Made by a program: the position numbers and the translations under genes. Below are positions 1 through 7,726 of a DNA stretch of 33,747 nucleotides, piece by piece. Under the pieces are notes generated by a model. It was given only the letters and a program-made list of their open reading frames with translations. It was not told where the DNA came from and did no database searches. Position 1 is the first letter of the stretch. Each line of letters begins with the position of its first letter. This DNA is from Anaerobutyricum stercoris (GTDB lineage: Bacteria; Bacillota; Clostridia; Lachnospirales; Lachnospiraceae), in contig DXBR01000089.1 of assembly GCA_019116455.1 (NCBI GenBank), positions 1 to 33,747 of the forward strand, written 5' to 3'.

Positions 1-196
1 ACGCCACCATGCCGACGACCGTATCTCCGTCAAATGCCACCAGCAGCTCGCCTTCCGGCGCGGTATATTTTTTCGCCGGGTCCGCCAGCTCTTCCTCCAG
101 ATTCTGGAAGGTCAGGTCCCGGCCCAGACGCCTTGTGTATTCTTCGATCAGACCTTTGATCTGATCAATGTACGGTTTTCCATCTACGATTTTCAT
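1..196 (-). CDS. GNAT family N-acetyltransferase, N-terminal part (runs off window)
   Basis: This is the first 65 codons of a gene read leftwards that leaves the window at base 1. The start at 196 is preceded by an AGGA ribosome site about 7 nt upstream. The visible part has the layout of a GNAT N-terminus: a helix with IKGLIEEYTRRLG, then a strand pair ending LLVAFDGDTVVGMVA, which matches beta-2/beta-3 before the acetyl-CoA loop. The acetyl-CoA binding motif would lie outside the window, so family membership is inferred from the N-terminal fold pattern only. It follows the next GNAT gene by 19 nt and is probably cotranscribed with it. The substrate cannot be told. Confidence 0.7.
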   Translation of the reverse strand, partial: MKIVDGKPYIDQIKGLIEEYTRRLGRDLTFQNLEEELADPAKKYTAPEGELLVAFDGDTVVGMVA

Positions 197-215
197 TATG
201 ATTCCTGCTCCCCTG

Positions 216-713
216 TCATTCTGATTTCTGCTCCTTTGCTGCCAGTTCATGCAGGGTATCCCCCGCAATACGGTACACTGTCCAGTCGCTCATGGGTTCT
301 GCCCCTAACGACAGATAAAAATCAATACTCGACTGGTTCCAGTCCAGACACCACCATTCCAGACGGCCGCATCCCCTCTCCACTGCGATGGCTGCCAGTT
401 TTTTAAGAATTTCTTTTCCGTATCCTCTGCCCCGGTATTCTGGCATCACATACAAATCTTCCAGATAGATACCTGCTCTTCCAAGAAATGTGGAAAAGTT
501 ATGAAAAAACAGGGCAAAACCGATTTCTTTTTCACCAAGCAAGGCAAAAATCACCTCTGCTTTTTGTTTATCAAAGAGCCACTCTTCCAGAATCTCCGGA
601 GTAGCGACGACTTCCTGCTCCAGTTTCTCATACCGAGCCAGTTCCAATATAAAAAGTAAAATCAATTGGGTATCTTTTCTTTCCGCATAGCGAAATGTAA
701 GATTTTCTGCCAT
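216..713 (-). CDS. GNAT N-acetyltransferase, SSAT-like (diamine acetyltransferase type)
   Basis: A 165-residue single-domain GNAT protein that would transfer acetyl from acetyl-CoA to an amine in the cytoplasm. The acetyl-CoA pyrophosphate loop RGRGYG lies at residues 94-99, after the strand EDLYVMPEY. The C-terminal WNQSSIDFYLSLGAEP (about 125-140) is the pattern seen in the spermidine/spermine acetyltransferase-like subgroup. Length is normal for that subgroup (about 160-170). The start at 713 has a GGAGG box 6 nt upstream. It sits 15 nt after the preceding acetyltransferase and 19 nt before the next, so it belongs to a run CNNM-GNAT-GNAT-GNAT. Polyamine or diamine as substrate is an inference from the subgroup. 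Confidence 0.88.
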   Translation of the reverse strand: MAENLTFRYAERKDTQLILLFILELARYEKLEQEVVATPEILEEWLFDKQKAEVIFALLGEKEIGFALFFHNFSTFLGRAGIYLEDLYVMPEYRGRGYGKEILKKLAAIAVERGCGRLEWWCLDWNQSSIDFYLSLGAEPMSDWTVYRIAGDTLHELAAKEQKSE

Positions 714-728
714 AAAATCCTCCGTTTT

Positions 729-1241
729 CTAGTGTACTGTATCATAGCTCTGTATTTTCTGCCGCAGTACGATCATATCCACCAGCTGTTTCCCGTCTTC
801 ATAGATGGGATGATCGTAATTATCAATAAAAAAATTTTTGATCACATGGAATCTGTGAAAACCGCATTTTTCATAAAAAGGTATCGTCAGAGGGCTGTCT
901 CCGGTACCTACCTGAAGGATGGAAAAGGAATCTCTGTACATTTCCTTTATAAAATGCAGCATCGCCCTGCCGTATCCTTTTCTCTGGCTTTTGGGTTCCA
1001 CTGCCAGATTTTTAATTTCCAGTACGCCTTCGCCCTCGTCTGTAACGACGCAGACCGCCTTCACATTCCCTGTTCTATCTTCCTCATCCCTGGCAGCATC
1101 GGAAGTTTTTTCATCTTCATCTTCCAGCACATAAAGTGTCCCTCTGTCCAGATATCTGTCGATCATACTTTCCTGTTCGTCCGCCAGTAAAAGAAGAGGA
1201 AGATATTTCCTTTTATCTTCCTCAATTAAATAAATCTTCAT
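729..1241 (-). CDS. GNAT family N-acetyltransferase with acidic insert
   Basis: A 170-residue GNAT protein. The acetyl-CoA loop is QRKGYG at residues 86-91, preceded by EIKNLAVEPKS, and the family's late helix PFYEKCGF is near 121-128. Between the early strands (about residues 38-56) there is a run very rich in Asp and Glu, longer than in minimal GNATs, probably a surface loop. The ATG lies only 5 nt after the stop of the upstream CNNM gene, with little ribosome site of its own beyond CAGG, so translation is probably coupled. The substrate is unknown; it could modify a small molecule or a protein N-terminus. Confidence 0.85.
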   Translation of the reverse strand: MKIYLIEEDKRKYLPLLLLADEQESMIDRYLDRGTLYVLEDEDEKTSDAARDEEDRTGNVKAVCVVTDEGEGVLEIKNLAVEPKSQRKGYGRAMLHFIKEMYRDSFSILQVGTGDSPLTIPFYEKCGFHRFHVIKNFFIDNYDHPIYEDGKQLVDMIVLRQKIQSYDTVH

Positions 1242-1246
1242 CCTGT

Positions 1247-2569
1247 TTATTCTCTTTTCTGCGCTTTGTCTGTGGAATCTGCAGATTCCCCGTGAGTATC
1301 CGTATCTTCTCCAAGATTCTCCGGAAGGTATATATGCACACTCTCCACACGATTCTTATCCAGCTTCTCCACCACCAGACGGATACCCTCCTCCGTGCAA
1401 ACCTCGTCGCCCAGCTCCGGCAGTCTGTTCAGATGCTCGATCAGAAAACCTCCCAACGAATCATAATCTTCGGAATCCAGATTGGTATGAAGATCGTCAT
1501 TGACATCGTCAAGGCTGGTGGAACCTTCGATGATATACTCCCTTTCTCCAACCTGACGCACGCGCTCGTCTTCCTGCTCGTCATACTCATCATGAATCTC
1601 CCCTACAATCTCCTCGAGGATATCCTCAAGCGTGATAAGACCGGCCATATCGCCATACTCGTCCAGAACAATGGCAATATTAAATGTGGATTCGCGCATC
1701 TCCACCAGAAGCTCGGAAATACTTTTATATTCATAGGTAAAATGAGGCTTCCGCATGATATCTCTGATCTGGAAATTCTCATTGCGGTCATAAAGAAGCA
1801 GATCCTTCATGTTAATGATACCGACAATGTTATCCTGGCTGTCCTCATAAACCGGAAGACGGGTAAACTTGTCCTCCCGAAATATCTCGATCAGTTCCTC
1901 GTATGTATTATTGATTTCCGCAAATGTAACATGAACCATGGGAACCATAATATCTTTCGCCTTAGCGTCACCCAGATCGAACACATTATAGATCATTTCC
2001 TTTTCTTCCGTCTCAATAATACCGTCCTCATGACTCACATCAACAATCGTCCGGAGCTCATCTTCAGTCATAGTCTTGTTCACCGCCGTCGGGTCCACGC
2101 GCAGCAAAAACATGATTGCTCTGCAAAAAAGATTAAGAATAAAAATCACGGGAGTCATTACTGTCATAAAAGCCCGGATGATCACAATATACCGAAGTGC
2201 GATCTTCTCGGCATTGATCGTGGCATAATTCTTTGGCGTAACCTCACCGAATACAAGAATTGCGAGAGTAAGAACCGCTGTAGCAATACTCACCATATAG
2301 CTGCCAAACACATATGCCAGCGACGCAGAGATGGCGGATGCAGAAAGATTCACGATATTGTTACCGATAAGAATAGCGCTTAACATCTTCGCCGTATGGT
2401 TCTCCGTTGTGTCTAGAACGAGCGCTGCTCTTTTGTTTCCCGCGTCTGCGAGAGAACGAAGGCGAATCTTGCTCACAGACATGAGCGCTGTCTCATTGGA
2501 TGAAAAAAATGCGGAAAGCATCAATAAAATTACAAGTACGATAAATTGAAAACTGTCACTTATATCCAA
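1247..2569 (-). CDS. CNNM/CorC (HlyC-CorC) family membrane protein with CBS pair
   Basis: A 440-residue protein with the three-part layout of the bacterial CNNM family, implicated in Mg2+ or Na+ transport. Residues 1 to about 190 form the DUF21 membrane domain with hydrophobic helices near 8-22, 65-90, 95-115 and 135-155, including the family motif FFSSNETALMS at 21-31. About 200-330 is a pair of CBS domains, with the acidic linker DGIIETEEKEMIYNVFDLGD before it. About 345-420 is the CorC_HlyC C-terminal domain (EYIIEGSTSLDDVN). A charged tail follows. The only in-frame start is TTG at 2569, 13 nt from a GGAG box, which is a long spacing. The promoter is at 2682-2710. Metal specificity cannot be read from the sequence. 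Confidence 0.92.
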   Translation of the reverse strand: MDISDSFQFIVLVILLMLSAFFSSNETALMSVSKIRLRSLADAGNKRAALVLDTTENHTAKMLSAILIGNNIVNLSASAISASLAYVFGSYMVSIATAVLTLAILVFGEVTPKNYATINAEKIALRYIVIIRAFMTVMTPVIFILNLFCRAIMFLLRVDPTAVNKTMTEDELRTIVDVSHEDGIIETEEKEMIYNVFDLGDAKAKDIMVPMVHVTFAEINNTYEELIEIFREDKFTRLPVYEDSQDNIVGIINMKDLLLYDRNENFQIRDIMRKPHFTYEYKSISELLVEMRESTFNIAIVLDEYGDMAGLITLEDILEEIVGEIHDEYDEQEDERVRQVGEREYIIEGSTSLDDVNDDLHTNLDSEDYDSLGGFLIEHLNRLPELGDEVCTEEGIRLVVEKLDKNRVESVHIYLPENLGEDTDTHGESADSTDKAQKRE

Positions 2570-2681
2570 AGTTTTGTGTTCACTCCTTTAAATCATGCGC
2601 ATCGGTTTCCAAAAACGATGCCTCATTTCTGAATAAAATTATACTATAATATAGCATAAAAAATAATATAGATACGCAAAC

Positions 2682-2710
2682 AGTATACTATTTTTTGACA
2701 TTCGATGCAA
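2682..2710 (-). promoter_or_regulatory. Sigma-A promoter for the CNNM-GNAT operon
   Basis: On the minus strand TTGCAT (2705-2710) and TATACT (2682-2687) are 17 bp apart. The leader to the TTG start is about 105 nt and very AT-rich, with more TATAAT-like hexamers. It also contains a GCATCG/CGATGC hairpin (about 2598-2619) that is not followed by a U-run. Confidence 0.7.
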
Positions 2711-2721
2711 CAGTTTTCATC

Positions 2722-3357
2722 TCATCCTAAAAACGCCTGGCTGATAATATAGAATTCATCCTGGCTCGGCCGGTACTCTTTTGCCATCGGCGGAAGAGCG
2801 TCATCAAAACGGATCGCCTCCTGTTCGTCCACATCCATGACCGGACTGCCGGAGTAGATCCACTTTCTTCCGTCAAAGGCTCCTTCTTTCAACTCTTTCG
2901 CCAGCATGCCTGCCGGATATCCGCCGCCTTCCACGCAAAGGTTATACTTTTTGCAGCTCTTGAAGCCGCGGCTCACATAATTGGCCGGACTGCCAAAAAT
3001 GACGATGGCGTCATAGCCAAGCTCCACCGCCCGCTTAAAGGAATGTTCCATGAGCAGTTTTCCGTAGCCCATCCGCTGGTATTTCGGCAGAATACTGACC
3101 GGCCCGAAGGTGATAATCTCCTTCTCTTCTCCGTTTTCATCCGTCAGTTTAGCTTTGGTGTACATGATGTTACCAATAACCTTGCCGTCAAGCTCCAGCA
3201 CAAAGTCAAGCTCCGGTATAAAGTCTTCATGTCCGCGCATGATGTGAACAAGATAATGTTCCATGCAGCCTGGCACATACATATTATAAAAGGCCTCTCT
3301 TGTAATATCTTCTACGATTTGATAATCGCTTTTTTGTTCGTTTCTGATCTGTATCAT
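2722..3357 (-). CDS. GNAT N-acetyltransferase, YhbS-like
   Basis: A 211-residue GNAT protein of the YhbS-like (COG3153) type. The acetyl-CoA loop QRMGYG is at residues 94-99, after FGPVSILPKY, and the subgroup motif FGSPANYVSRGF is at 121-132. The C-terminal about 60 residues (from GGYPAGMLAKELKEGAF) extend past the core, as in YhbS relatives. The start at 3357 has GGAG 8 nt upstream. It follows the YdcF-like gene by 40 nt, so the two may share a transcript. The CNNM promoter lies directly after its stop, which separates it from the next operon. Substrate unknown. Confidence 0.87.
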   Translation of the reverse strand: MIQIRNEQKSDYQIVEDITREAFYNMYVPGCMEHYLVHIMRGHEDFIPELDFVLELDGKVIGNIMYTKAKLTDENGEEKEIITFGPVSILPKYQRMGYGKLLMEHSFKRAVELGYDAIVIFGSPANYVSRGFKSCKKYNLCVEGGGYPAGMLAKELKEGAFDGRKWIYSGSPVMDVDEQEAIRFDDALPPMAKEYRPSQDEFYIISQAFLG

Positions 3358-3397
3358 TGAAATTACTCCTTCTTATGTTGTTTTTTTGATGGAATTT

Positions 3398-4195
3398 TCA
3401 TTTCGAAGCATAGAGCGGATTCGCCTCGCGCACCGCATCCCTGTATACTTCTTTCAGCTCTTCGAACGCTTCTCTCACTTCTTCCGGGATGTACACATGA
3501 GCGATAAAATCTTTTCCTGCCGGGCCGTAGCCGCCGGCGTCGTCTGTCAGCCGCGGAATCTCTCCCATCAGGAGCTGCACATACCGCTCCATCTCCCACA
3601 TGCCGTGGATGTCATCCGTATACGTCAGTCTGCCGTCCCGCAGCACGACTTCTGCCCGGTAGGCGGCGTAGCTGACGGGCAGCACATCCTCCGGCATATA
3701 TTTCCTGAGACCTGCTTCCATGCGAAGCTGCATGGTAGCGTCCTGACATAAAATAATGCTCTTCCAGGCAAACTTTTTCGCTTTGAGCAGCTCAAGCAGA
3801 TACGTGATATTATTGCCGCAGTTGGTGGACTCTGTTTCCAGCCAGTCCGCTTCCCTCCCATACTTTTCCTTCAGGTACGCCTGAAACAGCTCTGCCTCGG
3901 AGAGCCCGTCTGTCCGCAAGCCCGGAATCTCCCTTTCCATCTGCCGGCACAGGGTTTCTGTAGTGTGCCCTCTGCCGCCCACGATCACATACCGGCGGGC
4001 GATCTTTTCTTCCATGGCGCAGGCCAGCACATCTCCTCCCGCTAGGATGCTGCCGCCAAAGAGCACCATCACGTCTGCCTGCTCAATTCCAAAAGCTCGT
4101 TTTAATGCTGCCGGCGTCAGCTCCTCCACATCTCTTTTTCCGCAGAAACAGCCAAGGGTGTTGATGGCCTCTGCGGTTTTTTCCTCAATATGCAT
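3398..4195 (-). CDS. YdcF-like DUF218 domain protein
   Basis: A 265-residue protein with a DUF218 (YdcF/SanA/ElyC-like) Rossmann-type core. Residues 41-50 give the first strand DVMVLFGGSI, followed by YVIVGGRGHTTETL at 69-82 and a Glu-rich helix; ESTNCGNNITYLLELL (about 125-140) matches the conserved Glu/Asn segment of the family. There is no signal peptide or membrane segment, so it is probably cytoplasmic, unlike the membrane-bound SanA and ElyC. E. coli YdcF binds S-adenosylmethionine, but no reaction is established. The start at 4195 lies 13 nt from a GGAGG box, a somewhat long spacing; no better start is visible. Confidence 0.8.
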   Translation of the reverse strand: MHIEEKTAEAINTLGCFCGKRDVEELTPAALKRAFGIEQADVMVLFGGSILAGGDVLACAMEEKIARRYVIVGGRGHTTETLCRQMEREIPGLRTDGLSEAELFQAYLKEKYGREADWLETESTNCGNNITYLLELLKAKKFAWKSIILCQDATMQLRMEAGLRKYMPEDVLPVSYAAYRAEVVLRDGRLTYTDDIHGMWEMERYVQLLMGEIPRLTDDAGGYGPAGKDFIAHVYIPEEVREAFEELKEVYRDAVREANPLYASK

Positions 4196-4274
4196 AATTA
4201 TATTTTACCCTCCTGCTATTTGTCGCAGCATTTCTGCCCTGCATTTATTCCATTATCAGGTTTATATTCCAAAC

Positions 4275-4724
4275 TCACTCCACATCCCATATCTTCCGCA
4301 CAAACAGCCCTTCTGCCGCCGCCAGCTTCTCCAGCAACGCAAGCAGCGTTTCATCCGGATTGTAGACGCTCAATATGGTATCATCTTCGTTTAAAATAAT
4401 CATGGCTTCTCCATCGTTCAAAAGGATGTTCATGTAGTCTTTTTTGCCGGAGACACATTTTCGTATCCAGCTCTGCATTTTCTTAGGTGAAGGGTTCTTC
4501 GTACATTTTCCTTTAAATTTGACATCCATGTCATAGTAGCAGTTGAGCTTCAGGATGATTCTCTCAAATTTGCGGCAGATTTTTTCTGCCTCGCCGCTCT
4601 CGTGCCAGAAATATTCCACCTCGAAATACTGCCCTCTGCTTTTTTTCGGAACTTTTTCCGGAAGAGGATCAACGACATATACGGTTTTCTTAATCAGCTT
4701 TTCTATCATTTTATCCGCTTTCAT
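4275..4724 (-). CDS. Conserved-looking hypothetical protein, 149 aa
   Basis: I do not recognise this protein. It is soluble, with no signal peptide or membrane segment, and has a basic middle (KFKGKCTKNPSPKKMQSW) and an acidic, hydrophobic C-terminal half (MNILLNDGEAMIILNEDDTILSVYN). This alternation of strands and a final helix could be a small alpha/beta domain. I chose the ATG at 4724 because AGGAG lies 7 nt upstream. The ATG at 4730 is only 1 nt from that box, and a longer reading from 4763 has no ribosome site. It sits 75 nt after the nitroreductase gene and 79 nt before the YdcF-like gene. Base use is like its neighbours. Confidence 0.7.
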   Translation of the reverse strand: MKADKMIEKLIKKTVYVVDPLPEKVPKKSRGQYFEVEYFWHESGEAEKICRKFERIILKLNCYYDMDVKFKGKCTKNPSPKKMQSWIRKCVSGKKDYMNILLNDGEAMIILNEDDTILSVYNPDETLLALLEKLAAAEGLFVRKIWDVE

Positions 4725-4799
4725 ATTCATTCTCCTCGCTTTTCCATACAGTCTTCTCTGCATGGCTATGTCTGTTGCTTTTCCTTTATATTCTTTGCT

Positions 4800-5471
4800 C
4801 TACTTCCACTGGAAGTTCTCTGTGCCTGCACCAATCTCAAAATGGTATTTTACGATGCCGAGATCGACCTTGGAATAAAAACCGCCGGTGGACCGTGCGG
4901 ACACGGCGCTGCCGTTTCTGGTGAACTCGAACTTCTGCTGGTTCATGGCCGTCGGGGCCAGAAGGGCACATTCCAGTCCCTTTTTGTACCACTGCGGCAT
5001 CTCCGTCTCATTTTTGCAGACTTCGCTGATTCTTTTTATCTTATGGAACTCTCCCTGGGTCTCGCCGTAGCCGAGGGCCAGCACGCACACCAGCTTCTCG
5101 CCGCTTCTGATGTCACATTTCTTCCTGGCGGCGCCTTTTCCGAAGGTCAGCGCCACCCAGCAGGTGTTAAGGCCAAGCATCTGCGCCTGCAGGGCGATCT
5201 TTTCGCCGTAATAGCCGATTCTCTCGTCCAGATCAGCAGCTTTCGGGCCAACGAGGGCGATATAATTCTGCACATTATGAAACTTTCCGTAGTGGGCAAG
5301 AAATGTATTGAATGCGTCGGTGTCGTCTGTGACAAGCTGCATATGAAGCCCGCCTTCTTTGTTGCAGGCGTCGATGGCTGCCGACAGTTCCTGCCGGATG
5401 TCCTCCGGAATCTTCCTGGAAACGTAGCTTCGCACAGAATGTCTTTTTTTCACTGCTTCTAATATTGTCAT
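4800..5471 (-). CDS. Nitroreductase family protein (TM1586-type)
   Basis: A 223-residue flavin-dependent oxidoreductase-like protein. The FMN-phosphate motif RHSVRSY is at residues 10-16. A second half-domain carries APTAMNQQ at 172-179 and DLGIVKYHFEIGAG near 203-216, the pattern of the putative TM nitroreductase subgroup in which two half-domains are fused in one chain. Members usually bind FMN and reduce nitro or quinone compounds with NAD(P)H; the physiological substrate is unknown. The start at 5471 follows GGAGGG with 10 nt spacing. It lies 90 nt downstream of yebC with a possible weak terminator between them. Confidence 0.88.
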   Translation of the reverse strand: MTILEAVKKRHSVRSYVSRKIPEDIRQELSAAIDACNKEGGLHMQLVTDDTDAFNTFLAHYGKFHNVQNYIALVGPKAADLDERIGYYGEKIALQAQMLGLNTCWVALTFGKGAARKKCDIRSGEKLVCVLALGYGETQGEFHKIKRISEVCKNETEMPQWYKKGLECALLAPTAMNQQKFEFTRNGSAVSARSTGGFYSKVDLGIVKYHFEIGAGTENFQWK

Positions 5472-5561
5472 CCCGATTATCCCTCCTTAAATCCGGACCA
5501 GTGATACAAAAATCGGACAGACTGATACTTGCAGCCTGCCCGGTCGTTCTTTCAGATTATC

Positions 5562-6293
5562 TTACTCTTCTTCCCAGTTGTGGTACACCGCCTGCACGTC
5601 GTCGTCCTCGTCCAGCAGGTCAAGGATACGATTCAGGTTCTTGATATCGTCTTCGCTGGTCAGTTTCACGTAGTTATCCGGAATCATGGTCACTTCCGCA
5701 GAAGCCATCGGAACGTTCTCTTTCTCGAGGGCTTCACGAACTTCACCGAAGGAATCCGGATCGGTTGTGATCTCGTAGCTGTCCTCTTCTTCCACGAAGT
5801 CTTCTGCTCCGGCGTCGAGAGCCAGCATCATGAACTCATCGGCATCGGTCTCGTACTCTTCTTTGGACACGATGATCTGTCCCTTTTTCTGGAACATGAA
5901 GGATACGCAGCCGCTGGTTCCGATATTGCCTTTTCCTTTGGAGAAAGCGGCGCGGACGTTGGCAGCGGTACGGTTCTTGTTGTCAGTCAGTGTCTCCACG
6001 ATGATGGCGATACCGCTCGGACCGTAGCCTTCGTAGGTATTCTGCACGTAGTTGACGGATTCAGCGTCGCCGGCTGCCTTCTTGATACCACGCTCGATGG
6101 TATCGTTCGGCATGTTGTTGGACTTTGCCTTGGCGATAACGTCACGGAGCTTGCTGTTGTTGGCCGGGTCCGGTCCGCCCTCTTTTACTGCTACCGCAAT
6201 CTCACGGCCGATGACGGTAAAAATCTTACCCTTAGCCGCATCGTTCTTCTCTTTTTTATGCTTAATATTAGCAAATTTGGAATGTCCAGACAT
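5562..6293 (-). CDS. yebC: YebC/PmpR family protein
   Basis: A 243-residue YebC-family protein. It opens with the invariant MSGHSKFANIKHKKEKNDAAKGKIF and carries GGPDPANNSKLRDVIAKAKSNNMP (about 39-62) and YEGYGPSGIAIIVETLTDNKNRT (about 84-106), all family hallmarks; length is normal (240-250). Some members are DNA-binding regulators (PmpR). More recent work on YebC types in Firmicutes links them to translation of proline-rich stretches. The sequence alone does not say which applies here. The start at 6293 is preceded by GAGGAG. It is probably monocistronic, with its promoters at 6424-6459 and a hairpin in its leader. Confidence 0.95.
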   Translation of the reverse strand: MSGHSKFANIKHKKEKNDAAKGKIFTVIGREIAVAVKEGGPDPANNSKLRDVIAKAKSNNMPNDTIERGIKKAAGDAESVNYVQNTYEGYGPSGIAIIVETLTDNKNRTAANVRAAFSKGKGNIGTSGCVSFMFQKKGQIIVSKEEYETDADEFMMLALDAGAEDFVEEEDSYEITTDPDSFGEVREALEKENVPMASAEVTMIPDNYVKLTSEDDIKNLNRILDLLDEDDDVQAVYHNWEEE

Positions 6294-6332
6294 TTTTTAT
6301 CTCCTCGCTTCTCTATAATATGTATCTTTCTC

Positions 6333-6361
6333 ACATTTTCCCCAGAACATGGGAAATGTGT
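6333..6361 (-). promoter_or_regulatory. Hairpin in the yebC leader
   Basis: A near-perfect inverted repeat, CACATTTTCCC paired with GGGAAATGTG across a 7-8 nt loop. It lies between the yebC promoters and its start codon, about 40 nt from the ribosome site. No U-run follows on the minus strand, so it is not a plain terminator. It may act on mRNA stability or as a protein-binding site. Confidence 0.5.
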
Positions 6362-6423
6362 CACTTCCCTGCCTTTTCCTCTCATCCGCCTGATATATGC
6401 GGCACTCCCGGAAAACGGCATAC

Positions 6424-6459
6424 TTTATAAAGTGTATCACCGTTTCACTCAAGCGTCAA
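6424..6459 (-). promoter_or_regulatory. Two overlapping sigma-A promoters for yebC
   Basis: On the minus strand TTGAGT (6447-6452) and TATAAA (6424-6429) are 17 bp apart. TTGACG (6454-6459) and TACACT (6431-6436) are also 17 bp apart. The pairs are offset by exactly 7 bp because the -35 region holds a tandem CGCTTGA duplication. The leader to the yebC start is about 125 nt. Confidence 0.6.
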
Positions 6460-6463
6460 GCGT

Positions 6464-6517
6464 TTGGCCCAATGAAATTCAGCCCCAATATTGGCCCGAT
6501 GAAATTCAGCCAAGAAT
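6464..6517. repeat. Tandem 27-bp duplication over the aminotransferase stop codon
   Basis: The 21 nt at 6464-6484 and 6491-6511 are identical except for one A/G difference, giving a repeat period of 27 bp. Each unit read on the minus strand contains GGCTGA. The right-hand unit supplies the Gly codon and TGA stop of the aminotransferase gene; the left-hand one repeats it in the 3' UTR. Replication slippage is the likely origin. Confidence 0.8.
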
Positions 6518-7675
6518 TCCCGACTGCCGGATGCTCTCGATAGCTTCCTTAATCTGCTCCGGCGGCAGCACCAGGGCAAAACGGACATGGCCCTCGCCGA
6601 GGCTTCCGAAGCTGCTGCCCGGCGTACAGATAACGCCTGTCCGCTCCATCAGTTCCATCACAAATGCATTGGAATCGGTGTAGCCTTCCGGCAGCGGTCC
6701 CCAGGCAAACATGGTTCCCTCACTGTCCGGGATATTCCAGCCGATGGCACGCAGACCTCCGCAGAGTGCGTCTCTTCTCTCCTGATATTTCCGGCACTGC
6801 TCCTTAACAACGGCGTCATCGGTGGAGAGCGCCGCGATGGCTCCCATCTGCACCGGCAGGAAAATTCCGTAATCAATCTGAGAGCGGAACCGTTTAAACA
6901 GAGCGATCACGTCGGGATTTCCAATCACGAAGGACATTCTCGCTCCGGTATAATTATAGCTTTTGGACAGAGAATAAAATTCCACGCCCACTTCCTTTGC
7001 TCCCGGGAAAGACAGGAAAGACTTTCCTTCTCTTCCGTCATAAATGATATCGGAATACGCATTGTCATGGATGATCAGGATTTCATTTTCTCTGGCAAAT
7101 GTAATCAGTTCCTCATAGAAGGAATCCGGCGCGGTCTTGCAGATCGGGTTGGCCGGGTAGGACACGACCATGACCTTGGCCGCCCTGCACACATCCTCCG
7201 GAATCGCCGCCAGATCCGGCAGATAATCATTGTCCTCCGTCAGCGGATAGAGCCACTGACTGGCCTGAGCCACAAACGCTCCCGTATTAAAAATCGGATA
7301 TCCCGGATTCGGCAGAAGCACCACGTCCCCCGGATTGATCAGCGGCAGGAAAATGTGCGTCATCCCCTCCTGGGAACCGTAAACAGACATGATCTCATTC
7401 TTTGCAATGTCTGTGTGATATCTGTGTTTATACCGGCGGATCACCGCTTCCAGAAGCTCGTCCCGGTCGCTCAATGCATACCGGTAATTTTCCGGATGAA
7501 GACAGGCTTCGGAAACCGCCTTCATGATGTGCTCCTCCGGCTCAAAATCCGGAGTGCCCACGGAAAAATTATAGATTTTCCGTCCCTGGCTCTCCAGCTC
7601 TTTTCTTTTATCGTCAAGAATATTGAAGATTCCCGCCTCAAAATTCTTCATTTTATCGGCCGCTTCAAAAATCAT
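6506..7675 (-). CDS. PLP-dependent aminotransferase, class I/II
   Basis: A 389-residue fold-type I aminotransferase. NFSVGTPDFEP (36-46) is the N-terminal substrate-side motif, SYPANPICKTA (172-182) the conserved Asn-Pro region, HDNAYSDI (203-210) holds the Asp and Tyr that contact the cofactor, and SLSKSYN (235-241) has the Schiff-base Lys at 238, followed by Arg in GARMSF. It most resembles LL-diaminopimelate or aspartate-type aminotransferases, but substrate cannot be settled from motifs. The start at 7675 has GGAGAT 5-6 nt upstream. It lies 51 nt after mazF, possibly on the same transcript. The 3' end is marked by a 27-bp duplication across the stop codon. Confidence 0.9.
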   Translation of the reverse strand: MIFEAADKMKNFEAGIFNILDDKRKELESQGRKIYNFSVGTPDFEPEEHIMKAVSEACLHPENYRYALSDRDELLEAVIRRYKHRYHTDIAKNEIMSVYGSQEGMTHIFLPLINPGDVVLLPNPGYPIFNTGAFVAQASQWLYPLTEDNDYLPDLAAIPEDVCRAAKVMVVSYPANPICKTAPDSFYEELITFARENEILIIHDNAYSDIIYDGREGKSFLSFPGAKEVGVEFYSLSKSYNYTGARMSFVIGNPDVIALFKRFRSQIDYGIFLPVQMGAIAALSTDDAVVKEQCRKYQERRDALCGGLRAIGWNIPDSEGTMFAWGPLPEGYTDSNAFVMELMERTGVICTPGSSFGSLGEGHVRFALVLPPEQIKEAIESIRQSGILG

Positions 7676-7726
7676 ATGTATCTCCTCTCCTTCCTCTTTG
7701 TGTGACAGTAAACCATAGGTCGTTCC

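Noticed and set aside
5472..5561. Terminator after yebC (GGGCAG / CTGTCC followed by ATTTTTG)
   Set aside because: Only a 6-bp stem with a wobble and a long loop; too weak to list as a feature.
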